A stretch of DNA of 64,000 bases, taken from assembly GCA_030018495.1 (NCBI GenBank), contig JASEFS010000010.1, positions 1 to 64,000 on the forward strand. Reading direction: 5' to 3'. This stretch comes from Deltaproteobacteria bacterium (GTDB lineage Bacteria > Desulfobacterota > Desulfobaccia > Desulfobaccales > 0-14-0-80-60-11). Shown here piece by piece: positions 53,670 through 62,896 of the stretch (its first letter is position 1; each line of letters starts with the position of its first letter). A model generated the notes under the pieces. That model did not search any database and was not told where the DNA came from. It worked only from the letters and a program-made list of their open reading frames with translations. The position numbers and the translations under genes are program-made.

Positions 53670-54719
53670 TCACTTTAACTGATTGGCCGCCGCCCACTCC
53701 GACAGGCGCTGGAGCACTTCCTCGGGGCTGAGCTCCACCAAGCAGCGGCTCACTTTGCTGCCTTGACAACCGTCTCTGCCGCAGGGGACGCATTCCCAAT
53801 CTTTAGTGATCACCAGGTGTCCCGTCCCCCAGGGCCCCCAATTAAAGACCCCGCTGGGTCCGAATAAAACCGCCGCCGGGGTGTCCACCGCGGCAGCCAG
53901 GTGCATGGGGGCGCTGTCCATGCCGAAAAAGAAGCGGGCTTTGGCGATCAGAGCGCCGAGTTCCTTGAGGGTCAGCTCTCCGGCCAGGTTCAAGGGCTGA
54001 GTGCGGCATTCCGCCAGGATTTCCCGCAGGAGCTCGCCCTCATGCTCCGCCCGGGAGCCGGTGAGCACCACCGGCAGATGCCAGTCACTCATAAGGGATT
54101 CAACTACCCGGGCATAGCCTTGAGGAGTCCAGCATTTGAAGCGCCAGCCGGCCCCGGGGTGCATGACTGCATAGTTCTGCGGGCTCAATCTCCGGTCCGC
54201 CAGCCAAGCCTGGATTTTGGCCTCGGCCTCGCGGTTCCAGAAAAACTGCAGCCTGGGGCTGCGGGGCGAAACGCCCAAGGCCCGCACGGCTTCCAGGTCA
54301 TGTTCCACCATGTGCAGCCTGGCCGGCGGCCGGGGCAAAAGTCGGGTAAACAGGCCGCAGCGCTGCCAGAAGGGTTGACGGGCGCGGGCGAAGCCGATCC
54401 GCTCCCCGGCGCCGCTTGCCCAGGCGAAAAACGCCCCCCGGTCGCCGCCGGACAGTTCCAGGGCCAAGTCGAAGCGCTGCCGCCGGAGTTCCCGGATCAA
54501 CCGCCAGGACTCGCGCCAGGAACCCCGGCCACGCTCCGCTGCGTAAAGGCCGTCCAGCAAGGGATGGTCGGCCAGCATCTCTTCGGTGCCGCGCCGGACC
54601 AGATAGCTGACCCTCGCTTCGGGCCAGGCTTCCTTCAGGGCCGCCAGCACCGGGGTGCTTACCAGGACGTCGCCCGGCTGTTTGAGCTTGATGACCAGGA
54701 TGCGGCTATATTCCGCCAT
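53670..54719 (-). CDS. Glycosyltransferase family 9 (heptosyltransferase-like)
   Basis: 349 residues: ILVIKLKQPGDVLVSTPVLAAL (family N-terminus), VMHPGAGWRFKCW (nucleotide-binding), FFGMDSAPMHLAAAV and LFGPSGVFNWGPWG, all typical of ADP-heptose:LPS heptosyltransferases; the CVPCGRDGC motif is near the end. One of three GT9 domains in this operon, most like WaaQ-type (heptosyltransferase III). It overlaps the lpxA stop by 14 nt. Confidence 0.85.
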   Translation of the reverse strand: MAEYSRILVIKLKQPGDVLVSTPVLAALKEAWPEARVSYLVRRGTEEMLADHPLLDGLYAAERGRGSWRESWRLIRELRRQRFDLALELSGGDRGAFFAWASGAGERIGFARARQPFWQRCGLFTRLLPRPPARLHMVEHDLEAVRALGVSPRSPRLQFFWNREAEAKIQAWLADRRLSPQNYAVMHPGAGWRFKCWTPQGYARVVESLMSDWHLPVVLTGSRAEHEGELLREILAECRTQPLNLAGELTLKELGALIAKARFFFGMDSAPMHLAAAVDTPAAVLFGPSGVFNWGPWGTGHLVITKDWECVPCGRDGCQGSKVSRCLVELSPEEVLQRLSEWAAANQLK

Positions 54720-55503
54720 CGCCTTCCTGCCGGGGACCTAAGGCCACGCCCCGCTGCGAGGCTTCGATGAACTCCAAAAGATGGACGACTTCAGGGGTTC
54801 GGGGCACTTTGGCCTCCACTTTGGCAAGGCCTTTGGTGAGGTTGCTGCGCTTGAAGAAGAGCAGGCGGAAGGCTTCCTGCAGCGGCCGGATTTGTTCGGC
54901 GGTAAACCCGGCCCGTTTCAGCCCCACCAGGTTGAGGCCCCGCACCGTATGATCGCCATCCATAATACAATAGGGAGGCACATCCCGGGAGGTGCGGGAG
55001 CCGCCCCGCATGAGCGCCAGGGTGCCGATGCGGCAGAACTGATGGATCACGCAGTTGCCGGAGATGTAGGCCCGGTCCGCCACCTCCACGTAGCCGCCCA
55101 CCAGGGCGTTGTTCACCACGATGACGTGATCCCCCAACTGCGCGTTGTGGGCCAGGTGGCTCAGCGCCATAAGGAAGTTATGATTTCCCACCCTGGTGGC
55201 GCTTCCAGGCTTGGTGCCCCGGTGAATGGTGGCATACTCCCGGATGATGTTGTAATCACCGATAATGGTGTAGCTTTCCTCCCCCTTGAAGGCGTAATCC
55301 TGGGGTTCATGCCCGATGATGGCCCCGAAGCTGATGACGTTGCCCTCGCCGATGGTGGTGAAGGGACCGATATAGGCGTGGGCCAGGATGCGGGTGCCGG
55401 CCCCTATTTTGCTCGGGCCGTCGATGATGACTCCCGGCCCCACCTCAACGTCTTCAGCCAGCTCAACCTCAGGGGCTATCCGGGCGCTGGGATCGATGCG
55501 CAT
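54706..55503 (-). CDS. lpxA: UDP-N-acetylglucosamine O-acyltransferase
   Basis: A 265-residue left-handed parallel beta-helix acyltransferase; first step of lipid A synthesis. Hexapeptide repeats run from ARIAPEVELAEDVEVGPGVIID on. The catalytic His lies in LSHLAHNAQLGDHV, and the product-binding region is GLNLVGLKRAGF. The C-terminal helical domain (about 195-265) is present. Its start overlaps the GT2 gene end by 35 nt. Confidence 0.94.
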   Translation of the reverse strand: MRIDPSARIAPEVELAEDVEVGPGVIIDGPSKIGAGTRILAHAYIGPFTTIGEGNVISFGAIIGHEPQDYAFKGEESYTIIGDYNIIREYATIHRGTKPGSATRVGNHNFLMALSHLAHNAQLGDHVIVVNNALVGGYVEVADRAYISGNCVIHQFCRIGTLALMRGGSRTSRDVPPYCIMDGDHTVRGLNLVGLKRAGFTAEQIRPLQEAFRLLFFKRSNLTKGLAKVEAKVPRTPEVVHLLEFIEASQRGVALGPRQEGDGGI

Positions 55504-56251
55504 GAGATTCCTCGTGCAGCAGTTGCCGCAGGTAATAATATTTTAAAAACGTGTACATGGCAAAAAGCACGGCCAGGGTGTAGCCGGTCAGCCCTTCCAG
55601 TATGCCGAGCTTGATAATATAGCGATTGACAAACGCGGCCGCGGGCCGCCACAGGAGTTCGCCGGCAAAAGGCCGCCGGCCGGCCTTGGCCAGCTCCCGG
55701 GCGGCCAGCCGGGCGTAACGGTCCATGCGGGTGACGTATTCGCTGACGCTGTTATAGGAGTAATGTTCAAGGGGGGTGTGCAATACCCCCACCGCGCCGT
55801 CCACCAGTACTTCTTCGTGCACTTCCCGCTCCCGGAAGCGGCCCCGGTCCCGCCGGAACAGCCGCAGGGTCAGGTCGGGATACCATCCTCCCCGGCGCAC
55901 CCAGCGTCCCGCGAAGTAGTTCTTGCGGGGCACCCGGTAGCCCGCCAGGGGGCCGTTGCGGCGCACCACCTGCATGATTTCTTCTTGCAGGCCTGCCGGT
56001 ATGCGTTCGTCCGTGTCCAGGCTGAAGACCCAGTCGCCGGCGGCCTGGTCCAAAGCATGGTTCTTGGTGGCGCCGAAGCCCCGCCAGTCAGTGATGAAAA
56101 TGCGGTCCGTGAAGCCCCGGGCCAACTCCACCGTGCGGTCGGTGCTGCCCGTGTCCACCAGCACGATTTCGTCGGCGAACCTGGCGGACTCCAGGCAGGG
56201 GACGATATTGGCTTCCTGATTCAAAGCAATGACGGTGATGGATAGTTTCAT
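55469..56251 (-). CDS. Glycosyltransferase family 2 (LPS core, WaaE/KdtX-like)
   Basis: A 260-residue inverting GT-A enzyme: SITVIALNQEANIVPCLESARF, DEIVLVDTGSTDRTVELA, FSLDTDERIP (metal-binding DxD-type) and GGWYPDLTLRLFRRDRGRFREREVHEEV, a signature of beta-glucosyltransferases acting on the LPS inner core. The hydrophobic C-terminus (GYTLAVLFAMYTFLKYYY) may associate with the membrane. ATG 56251. Confidence 0.88.
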   Translation of the reverse strand: MKLSITVIALNQEANIVPCLESARFADEIVLVDTGSTDRTVELARGFTDRIFITDWRGFGATKNHALDQAAGDWVFSLDTDERIPAGLQEEIMQVVRRNGPLAGYRVPRKNYFAGRWVRRGGWYPDLTLRLFRRDRGRFREREVHEEVLVDGAVGVLHTPLEHYSYNSVSEYVTRMDRYARLAARELAKAGRRPFAGELLWRPAAAFVNRYIIKLGILEGLTGYTLAVLFAMYTFLKYYYLRQLLHEESHAHRSQRPDSP

Positions 56252-56371
56252 CAGGCAAATTTAAGGGCGTGGGCTGTTATGCCCTTTTTTTGGCGGGCGC
56301 GGCGGCCCGCCCCCACCGGCTTCTTTCAGTTTGCTGATAGTAGCAGATAAAAAGAATTCAGGTTTTTCTGG

Positions 56372-56406
56372 CCACTGGCCACTGGCCACTGACCACTGGC
56401 CACTAT
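56372..56406. repeat. 7-bp period repeat (CCACTGG) overlapping the Trm112 stop
   Basis: CCACTGG, CCACTGG, CCACTGA, CCACTGG, CCACTAT. The stop codon of the minus-strand Trm112-like gene (complement of CTA, 56403-56405) lies within the last unit. Confidence 0.88.
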
Positions 56407-56573
56407 TTCAAAGGCTTGGCCTCCTCAATGAGCATCACCGGGATATCGTCTCTGATCTCATAGAGAAGTTTGCAGTTGTCGCAAATCAAGCCGTCGCCCG
56501 CCTCGTTCAGGCGGACATCCCCCTTGCACTTGGGACAGGCCAGAATTTCCAGAAGCTCTTTACTTATTGCCAT
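56403..56573 (-). CDS. Trm112-family zinc-ribbon protein (56 aa)
   Basis: ATG at 56573. The 56-residue product reads KELLEILACPKCKGDVRL...LICDNCKLLYEIRDDIPVML, the complete Trm112/YcaR fold with two CxxC pairs. Such small proteins are often embedded in lipid A/LPS operons (next to lpxK in enterobacteria) and in other systems activate methyltransferases. Its role here is unknown. Confidence 0.92.
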   Translation of the reverse strand: MAISKELLEILACPKCKGDVRLNEAGDGLICDNCKLLYEIRDDIPVMLIEEAKPLK

Positions 56574-56610
56574 AATACCCTCGCTTACTGGTTGTATTCA
56601 TAACCCAGGG

Positions 56611-56690
56611 CGGGATGCGCTTTGCTTTCCCGCCCTGCGGGGTTTAGGGCGGGGGCCTGTGGTCTTCCGCCCTCCCCTCGATTTAAGAAG
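56611..56690. repeat. Hairpin plus dispersed-repeat copy
   Basis: GGGCGGG (56611-56617 region) pairs with CCCGCCC near 56630, followed at 56651-56690 by a copy of the 41-bp sequence found at 50828-50868. It lies between the Trm112 and heptosyltransferase genes. Confidence 0.65.
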
Positions 56691-56722
56691 TTTGATGCTC
56701 CACAAAGCTCCTTCCCCTTTCC

Positions 56723-57787
56723 TTACCTACCGGGAAGTATCTGTATATTAACAGGAGTATCGCGGCAAGACAGCAGCATTTTCTCGCAGGCTGCCATCAC
56801 CATCTCCACCGGCAGTTCCGTCAGGCACCGGGGGTTTGGGCAATGCCGCCGGAAGCAGGGGCTGCAATCAAGCCCCAGCCGCACGGTCTCGTGGCCCTCG
56901 CCGAAAGGTCCGGTGCGCCAGGGCGCGGTGGGACCGAACAGCGCGGCCACTGGCGTACCCAGGGCCGCGGCCAGGTGCATGGGGCCGGTGTCCGTGGTGA
57001 CGGCTAATGCGGCTCCTCTGAGCACCGCGGCCAATTCCGACAGGGTAGTGCGTCCCGCCAAGTCGATGACAGAGGCCTGGCTTGCCCCTGCCACGGCCGC
57101 GGCCAGGGGCCGGTCCGCCAAGCTGCCGGTGAGCACCACGGCCAGGTCTTGCTTGGCCAGCCATTCGGCCAGACGCGCCCAGGAAGTTGCGGGCCAGAGC
57201 TTGGTGGCCCAGCGAGCCCCGGGGTGCAGGACGACATAAGGTCTGGCCGGTTTCTCGCCCAGGGGGTTGCCCCGTCCGGTCAAGAGATGCTCCAGCCGAA
57301 AACGCGGCGCGGCCTCAGGGGCTCCCAGGTAGCGGGCCGCGTCCAGATAGCGCAGCACCGCATGCCGGTCCGGATCATAGCGCGGCAGCTTCTCCGTCAA
57401 TACCAGGTAACTTCCCTCCCTGGTGCCGTCAAAGCCGATCCTGCGGGGGCTTCTGGCCAGGGCCACCCAGATGGCGCTTTTGAGCAATCCCTGGAGGTCG
57501 ACGACCACATCGAAGGGCCGGGAGCGCAGGCGGCGCGCCGTGCCGGCCAGGGCCGCAGCCTCCCTGCCCAGCATCTGTCTGCTGAAGCGCAGGCGGGGAA
57601 TGGGCCACACTTCATCCAGGGCCGGGTGCCCGGCCAATAAGGCTGCGAAGGAATCCTCCACCAGCCAGGTGATGTGCCCCTGGGGATAAAGGGCGCGCAG
57701 GGCCTCCAGGGTGGGGAGGGCATGGATGACATCCCCGAAGGAACTGAGTTTGACCAGCAGAATGCGGGTTTTAAAATCCCGGCTCAT
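56723..57787 (-). CDS. waaC: Lipopolysaccharide heptosyltransferase I-like (GT9)
   Basis: 354 residues: RILLVKLSSFGDVIHALPTLEAL (N-terminal signature shared with WaaC), DLQGLLKSAIWVALARSPRRIGF, VLHPGARWATKLWP, TTDTGPMHLAAALGTPVAALFGPT and the CSPCFRRHCPNPRC cysteines. The SSFGDVIHALP and RRIGF motifs favour heptosyltransferase I, which adds the first heptose to Kdo. gmhB lies directly upstream and provides the heptose precursor. Confidence 0.87.
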   Translation of the reverse strand: MSRDFKTRILLVKLSSFGDVIHALPTLEALRALYPQGHITWLVEDSFAALLAGHPALDEVWPIPRLRFSRQMLGREAAALAGTARRLRSRPFDVVVDLQGLLKSAIWVALARSPRRIGFDGTREGSYLVLTEKLPRYDPDRHAVLRYLDAARYLGAPEAAPRFRLEHLLTGRGNPLGEKPARPYVVLHPGARWATKLWPATSWARLAEWLAKQDLAVVLTGSLADRPLAAAVAGASQASVIDLAGRTTLSELAAVLRGAALAVTTDTGPMHLAAALGTPVAALFGPTAPWRTGPFGEGHETVRLGLDCSPCFRRHCPNPRCLTELPVEMVMAACEKMLLSCRDTPVNIQILPGR

Positions 57788-57859
57788 TGCTTTGATAAAA
57801 ATTCCTTTGGGGACAGGCTTTTGCCACCAAAGTCTCTCTTCAAAAAAAGCGTTTTTTCC

Positions 57860-58429
57860 TTACATTTGCGCTTGGCCGGTGAATTCATTAATAATCCACT
57901 CCGCCGCGTCCAGGAGGTCTTCGGCCACGTGAGCCGGCGGCGCCGGCCAAGTGTGGGATTGGTGCTCATACTCGCCCCGGCCGTAGCCGGTGAACACCAG
58001 AACGCCTTTGGCTCCCGCGTTTCGGGCGGTTTCCATGTCATTGTAGCGGTCACCCACCACATAGGAGCGGGCCGGATCAAGATCGAGGTCCCGGGCGGCC
58101 TGCTCGATCAAACCTGGCTTGGGCTTGCGGCAGGCGCAGCCCTCATCCGGGCCGTGAAGACAGGTGTAAATGGCGTCCACATGAGCCCCTTCGGCGGCCA
58201 GCAACTGCACGAGTTTGCGGTGCACCTCATCCACCAGGGCAGGTTCAAAGTAGCCCCTGGCCGCGCCGGACTGGTTGGTAACCACCACCACCTTTACACC
58301 GGCCTGATTTAAAAGCCGGATGGCGGCGGCGGTACGGGGCAGGAGGACAAGCCGGTCCACGTGGTTGACATACCCCATCTCTTCGTTGATGGTGCCGTCC
58401 CGGTCCAGAAATACGGCAATTTGGCTCAT
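57860..58429 (-). CDS. gmhB: D-glycero-beta-D-manno-heptose 1,7-bisphosphate 7-phosphatase
   Basis: A 189-residue HAD phosphatase. Nucleophile motif FLDRDGTINEE, TNQSGAARGYF (motif II), the zinc-ribbon cysteines CLHGPDEGCACRKPKPG, and VGDRYNDMETARNAGA (motif IV). It dephosphorylates heptose bisphosphate for ADP-heptose synthesis, the donor used by the neighbouring WaaC/WaaF enzymes. ATG 58429. Confidence 0.94.
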   Translation of the reverse strand: MSQIAVFLDRDGTINEEMGYVNHVDRLVLLPRTAAAIRLLNQAGVKVVVVTNQSGAARGYFEPALVDEVHRKLVQLLAAEGAHVDAIYTCLHGPDEGCACRKPKPGLIEQAARDLDLDPARSYVVGDRYNDMETARNAGAKGVLVFTGYGRGEYEHQSHTWPAPPAHVAEDLLDAAEWIINEFTGQAQM

Positions 58430-58440
58430 ATCACCTTATA

Positions 58441-58492
58441 TTCGGGAGCACAGGCATCTTGCCTGCGCCGCACGGAAGTCCATGCTCCCGGC
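58441..58492. repeat. Dispersed dyad element between gmhB and lpxK-waaF
   Basis: TTCGGGAGCACAGGC-ATCTT-GCCTGCGC, followed by a second GGAAGTCCATGCTCCCG arm: CGGGAGCA pairs with TGCTCCCG. Related to 50749-50795. It fills the 88-bp spacer. Confidence 0.7.
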
Positions 58493-58517
58493 GAATTTAA
58501 AATTCGGGAGAGCTTTT

Positions 58518-60995
58518 CTATGCCCCGATCCATGATATCTCGTCCAGCCAGCCGCGGGCCGCCTCAAAAACTTCATCTGCGCTGACTTCGGTCAGGCAGG
58601 GATAGCCGATCTCGCAGGTCCGCTTGAGGCATGGGCTGCAGGAGAGGCCGTGATAGATTACCGCGGCCTGGTCGGTGAACGGCCGCGTGGCGCTGGGGTC
58701 GGTCGAACCGAAAACTGCCACCACGGGCACGCCCAAAGCTGCGGCCACATGCATCAGGCCGGAATCATTGGTGACAAGAAGCTGCATCCGGGCAAGCACG
58801 GCCATGGCCTGACGCAGGTCCGTCCTCCCCACCAGATCGAGACAGCCTTCGCTTGAATATGCCTTCACTGCCTCGGCAGCCGCCCGGTCTTCGGGGCCGC
58901 CCAGGAGCGCCAGTCCGGCTCCCAGTTCTTTTTTCAACCTGTCCCCCACTTGGGCGAAGCGCTCCGGGGGCCAGCGCTTGGCCGGGCCGTAGGCCGCGCC
59001 GGGGCTCAGGGCCACCCAGGGGCCGCGGTGCGCCCCGAGCAGTCGGCGGGCCCCGGCAACTTCGGCTTCAGTAAGGTAGAGCTGCGGCGGCGTGAAATCA
59101 TTAACATCTCCGAAAGCCTGCAAAATTGCCAGCAAATAAAAAACTGTATGCACGCCATGAAGATTTTCCGGCCCATCCAGGGACGTAGTCAGGAGAAAGC
59201 CGCGGCCGTCGGTGTTGTAGCCCACCCGCGCCCTGGCCCCGGCAAGCCACAGGCCCAGGGCCGACTCCAGGGAGTTGGGGAGGGCCAGCCCCAGATCGAA
59301 CCGCCCCCGCAGGCCATACAGGAGCCTGAATTTTTCGAGTCCATCGGGATATGGGATGATTTCCGCCACTTGGGGGTGGGCTTCGAAAAGAGGCGCCACC
59401 CGCCGCCCGGCCAATAGCGAGAGACCGGCCTGGGGAAAAAGCCGGGTCAGACCAGGGAGCACCGGCAGGGCCATGACCGCGTCCCCCACCCAGTTGGGCA
59501 CTCGTACGATGATGTTATTTACTTCCGCCCGTTTAAGGTTGAATTTTCCTTGAATTTTGATCCCTTGGAACCGCCGCTGCACCTCGGGCGGCAAGGGCAG
59601 GGTGGCGGCAGAGGTCCAGCCATAGTTGAGGACGCCTGTACCACCGGCTCCGGCGATATCCTTGTCGCCTTCTCCGCAAATTCCGGATTTGGCAGCAGAG
59701 ACAAGGGTGGATTGAGGATTGGTCACAGGTGTAACAAGCGTCCCGCCCGGGCTCTTGGGGAAATGCTCAAGAACCTGGTTTATGCGGTCCAGGAGAAGGT
59801 CAGATTGAGCCAAATCAACCTCCACCTCCAAGACCCACAGGGGCAAGGCGCCTTCCCACTTCTCCCCCATCCTGGCCCAGTCCTTGGAGGTGGTGATGAG
59901 CGCTCTGGCTTCGGCGGCTGAGGCTTCCGCCACAACGGCCTCCAGGTCCGCCGCGGTGAAGGCGTGATGATCTGAAAAATTCAGGCCGCCTTTTACCTTT
60001 ACCCCCAAACCGGCCAGGGTCTCCAGAAAGACCCGGGGCCGGGCGATGCCGGCAAACGCGTAAAGGGGAAGGCCCTTTAGGGCCTCCAGGGGAAATTCTT
60101 CACCCGCGGGCCATCGCCGCACTGCGGTGGGGCCGATAGCCGCAGTGAGCACGGTTTTGTCGGGATAGGCCGCCTGCAATTCCTGAAGCTGCACCTCATG
60201 CCGCCGGGGGTCAAAGCGCGTGAGAATAAGGATATCGGCTGCCGCCAAAGCGGAAACCGGCTCCCGGAGCGGGCCCGCGGGCAGGAGGCGGCCGTTGCCG
60301 AAGGGGCTTTGGGCGTCCAGGAGCACGATATCAAGGTCCCGGTGCAATTGGAAATGTTGAAAGCCGTCGTCCAGCAGGAACAAGTCGGGGCGCTGGTCCC
60401 GCCACGCCGCCGTACCCGCTTCATAGCGGGAGGGGCAGGTATAGACGATGACTCCCGGCAGGGTTCGGGCCAGCCAGTAGGCCTCTTCTCCGACTTCGGG
60501 GGGCTTGAAAAAAATATGCTCCCCGTCTGATAAGCGGGTAAGCTCCCGGCGCCGGCCGCCGTAGCCCCGGCTCAGGATGGCCACTTTGCGACCCTGCTTT
60601 TGCAATTCCCGGGCGAGAAAAGCCGTCATCGGGGTCTTGCCGGTCCCCCCCACGGTCAGGTTGCCGACGCTGAGCACCGGGGCGGGCAGGCGTCCGGCTT
60701 GGCGCCGCGCCTGCCGGTAAAGTTCCCGCCTGGCTCTGACCGCAACACCATAGAGCGACGCCAGACCCGCGGCCAGAAAATTAACGGGAAAAGGAAATTC
60801 CGGTGTATTTATCTGAAGACCGCGCCGGAAATGTTTTTGCCAGGCGGTCCTGCTCCTTTCCCAAAACCCGAAGTTTGGCCGGCCGCCGGCAATGGCGTTA
60901 ATTTGGCAGGCAATAAGATTATCTTTAGACAGCTTCGCTGATTCAGGTTGCCCGGACGAGGCGCCCGGGCCGCCGGGTTTTTTGCCGCCTTGCAC
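58518..60995 (-). CDS. lpxK-waaF: Fused tetraacyldisaccharide 4'-kinase (LpxK) - heptosyltransferase II (WaaF)
   Basis: 825 residues in one uninterrupted frame. LpxK part, about 66-413: [22 protein letters not shown]-loop [12 protein letters not shown] (111-122), [43 protein letters not shown]. WaaF part, 491-825: [74 protein letters not shown]. Residues 414-490 look like translated intergenic DNA: they include half of a dispersed element (59625-59646) and heptamer-like repeats (59535-59560). GTG 60995 has a poor SD and the first 60 residues are not LpxK-like, so the true start may be internal. An authentic fusion, or a stop codon lost in assembly, are both possible. Confidence 0.85.
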   Translation of the reverse strand: MQGGKKPGGPGASSGQPESAKLSKDNLIACQINAIAGGRPNFGFWERSRTAWQKHFRRGLQINTPEFPFPVNFLAAGLASLYGVAVRARRELYRQARRQAGRLPAPVLSVGNLTVGGTGKTPMTAFLARELQKQGRKVAILSRGYGGRRRELTRLSDGEHIFFKPPEVGEEAYWLARTLPGVIVYTCPSRYEAGTAAWRDQRPDLFLLDDGFQHFQLHRDLDIVLLDAQSPFGNGRLLPAGPLREPVSALAAADILILTRFDPRRHEVQLQELQAAYPDKTVLTAAIGPTAVRRWPAGEEFPLEALKGLPLYAFAGIARPRVFLETLAGLGVKVKGGLNFSDHHAFTAADLEAVVAEASAAEARALITTSKDWARMGEKWEGALPLWVLEVEVDLAQSDLLLDRINQVLEHFPKSPGGTLVTPVTNPQSTLVSAAKSGICGEGDKDIAGAGGTGVLNYGWTSAATLPLPPEVQRRFQGIKIQGKFNLKRAEVNNIIVRVPNWVGDAVMALPVLPGLTRLFPQAGLSLLAGRRVAPLFEAHPQVAEIIPYPDGLEKFRLLYGLRGRFDLGLALPNSLESALGLWLAGARARVGYNTDGRGFLLTTSLDGPENLHGVHTVFYLLAILQAFGDVNDFTPPQLYLTEAEVAGARRLLGAHRGPWVALSPGAAYGPAKRWPPERFAQVGDRLKKELGAGLALLGGPEDRAAAEAVKAYSSEGCLDLVGRTDLRQAMAVLARMQLLVTNDSGLMHVAAALGVPVVAVFGSTDPSATRPFTDQAAVIYHGLSCSPCLKRTCEIGYPCLTEVSADEVFEAARGWLDEISWIGA

Positions 60996-61009
60996 CTTCG
61001 CAGCCTCGA

Positions 61010-62785
61010 TTATCTCACCGCCTGGACGACCGGCTCGGTAAGGGGAGCTTCCTTTTCCTGGGCGAACTGCATCTCGTATAGTCGCCGGTAAATGCCGCCT
61101 TTTTTCAGGAGTTCCCCATGACTGCCCACCTCGACGATGCGGGCCTGGTCCATGACCACGATGCGGTCGGCGTTCCGGACGGTGGAGAGCCGGTGGGCGA
61201 TGACCAGGGTGGTGCGGCCTCTGATAAGCCGGTCCAAGGCCTGCTGCACCATGCGCTCGGCTTCGGAATCCAGAGAAGATGTGGCTTCATCCAGAATGAG
61301 AATGGGAGGGTCCTTCAATATGGCCCGGGCGATGGCCAGGCGCTGCTGTTCGCCGCCGGAAAGGCGCACCCCTTTTTCCCCCACCACGGTTTCCAGCCCC
61401 TGGGGCAGGGCCATAACGTAATCATAGGCATTGGCGGCCTTCAGGGCCGCGATGATCTCCTCTTCGCCGGCTTCCGGCTTCCCATAAGCAACATTGAAGC
61501 GCACCGTATTGTTGAAGAGGATGGTCTGCTGGGTGACTACGCCGATTTGGGCGCGCAGCGAAGCCAAAGTGACGTCCCGGATGTCAACCCCGTCGATCAG
61601 GATGGCGCCCCGGGTGACGTCATAAAACCTGGGCAGGAGATTGAGCAGGGTGGTCTTGCCGGCGCCGCTGGGGCCCACCAGAGCCACCATTTCGCCCTTG
61701 CTGATCCGGAGATTGATGTCCTCCAAGACAGGCCGGTCTTCGTAGGCGAAGCTTACGTTGTCGAAGAGGATTTCCTGTTGCAGCTTCGGCAATTCCGGGG
61801 CGCCGGGGCGATCCTGAATGACCGGTTCCATATCCAGCATGCCGAAAATCCGGTGGGCCGCAGCCAGCCCTTCCTGGATGGTATTATGGACGCCGCTCAG
61901 GTTCTTCAGGGGAGAGTACAGCATCAGCAGCGCGGCCAAAAAGGAAAAGAAGGTGCCGGGGGTGGACGTCCCCTGGATGACATTATAGCCCCCGTAAAAA
62001 ATGATGGCCGCCATGGCCACGGACCCCAGCAGATCCATTAACGGGCCGGAGACGCCGCGTGCTATCGCCTGCTTAAGCCGCAGGCGCAAAAATTTGTGGT
62101 TGACCCTGACAAACCGCTCGTACTCGAAATCCTCCCGGACAAAGGCCTTGACGATGCGGTGGCCGGTGAGAGTCTCCTGCTGCAGGGTGTTGAGTTCGGC
62201 TGACGACAGCAGGGTGGCCGTAGATAAACGGCGGATGCGCCGGCCGATGCGGACGATGATGAAAGCGGTCAGCGGCAGCACCGCGGTGGCCAGGAGCGCC
62301 AGACGCCATTCCCGGTAGAAAATCACCCCCAGCAGGCCGATCACCGTAAAGGAGTCCCTGAAAAAGCTGGTCACTACATTGGCAACGGTGCTCTGGAGCT
62401 GATTGACATCATAGTTCATGCGGCTCATCAGAGCCCCGGTGGCCTGTTGGTCGAAGAAGGCATGGGGCTGCCGCTGCAAGTGGCGGTAGAGTTCATTCCT
62501 GAGGCGGTTGGTGGTGCTGAAGCCGATATAGCTCATCTGATAGTTATGCAGAAAGCTTAGACCACCCTTCGCCGCATAGACCAGCACTACCAGCGGGGGT
62601 AGAATGTAAAGCATGGAGATTTTCTTGGCCAGGAAGACGTCGTCCAATACGGGCTTGACCAGGTAGGCCAGGAGCGCGGTAAGGCCAGACACTCCCAGCA
62701 TGGCCAGAATGGCGACCAGGAACCGGAGCCAGAAGCGCCGGACATAGGTCATCATGCGCAGATAAAGCTTGAAGTCTTCTTTCAT
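61010..62785 (-). CDS. msbA: Lipid A export ABC transporter, permease-ATPase
   Basis: 591 residues: six-helix exporter-type membrane domain (about 1-320) fused to an ATPase. Walker A GPSGAGKTTLLNLLPRFYD, signature LSGGEQQRLAIARAI, Walker B ILILDEATSSLD and H-loop AHRLSTV. YRHLQRQPHAFFDQQATGALMSR is characteristic of MsbA-like flippases. First gene of the LPS operon; the lpxK-waaF frame starts 14 nt downstream. Confidence 0.93.
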   Translation of the reverse strand: MKEDFKLYLRMMTYVRRFWLRFLVAILAMLGVSGLTALLAYLVKPVLDDVFLAKKISMLYILPPLVVLVYAAKGGLSFLHNYQMSYIGFSTTNRLRNELYRHLQRQPHAFFDQQATGALMSRMNYDVNQLQSTVANVVTSFFRDSFTVIGLLGVIFYREWRLALLATAVLPLTAFIIVRIGRRIRRLSTATLLSSAELNTLQQETLTGHRIVKAFVREDFEYERFVRVNHKFLRLRLKQAIARGVSGPLMDLLGSVAMAAIIFYGGYNVIQGTSTPGTFFSFLAALLMLYSPLKNLSGVHNTIQEGLAAAHRIFGMLDMEPVIQDRPGAPELPKLQQEILFDNVSFAYEDRPVLEDINLRISKGEMVALVGPSGAGKTTLLNLLPRFYDVTRGAILIDGVDIRDVTLASLRAQIGVVTQQTILFNNTVRFNVAYGKPEAGEEEIIAALKAANAYDYVMALPQGLETVVGEKGVRLSGGEQQRLAIARAILKDPPILILDEATSSLDSEAERMVQQALDRLIRGRTTLVIAHRLSTVRNADRIVVMDQARIVEVGSHGELLKKGGIYRRLYEMQFAQEKEAPLTEPVVQAVR

Positions 62786-62896
62786 AGCAAACGCATTTCC
62801 TGCAAATTAAATTTAAATCATATCCCAAACAGCAGGATTTTTCCAGGTTTTCCCGGAAGCCTGCAAATGGTGAGGCGGCGCCCGGTAAAAATTACC

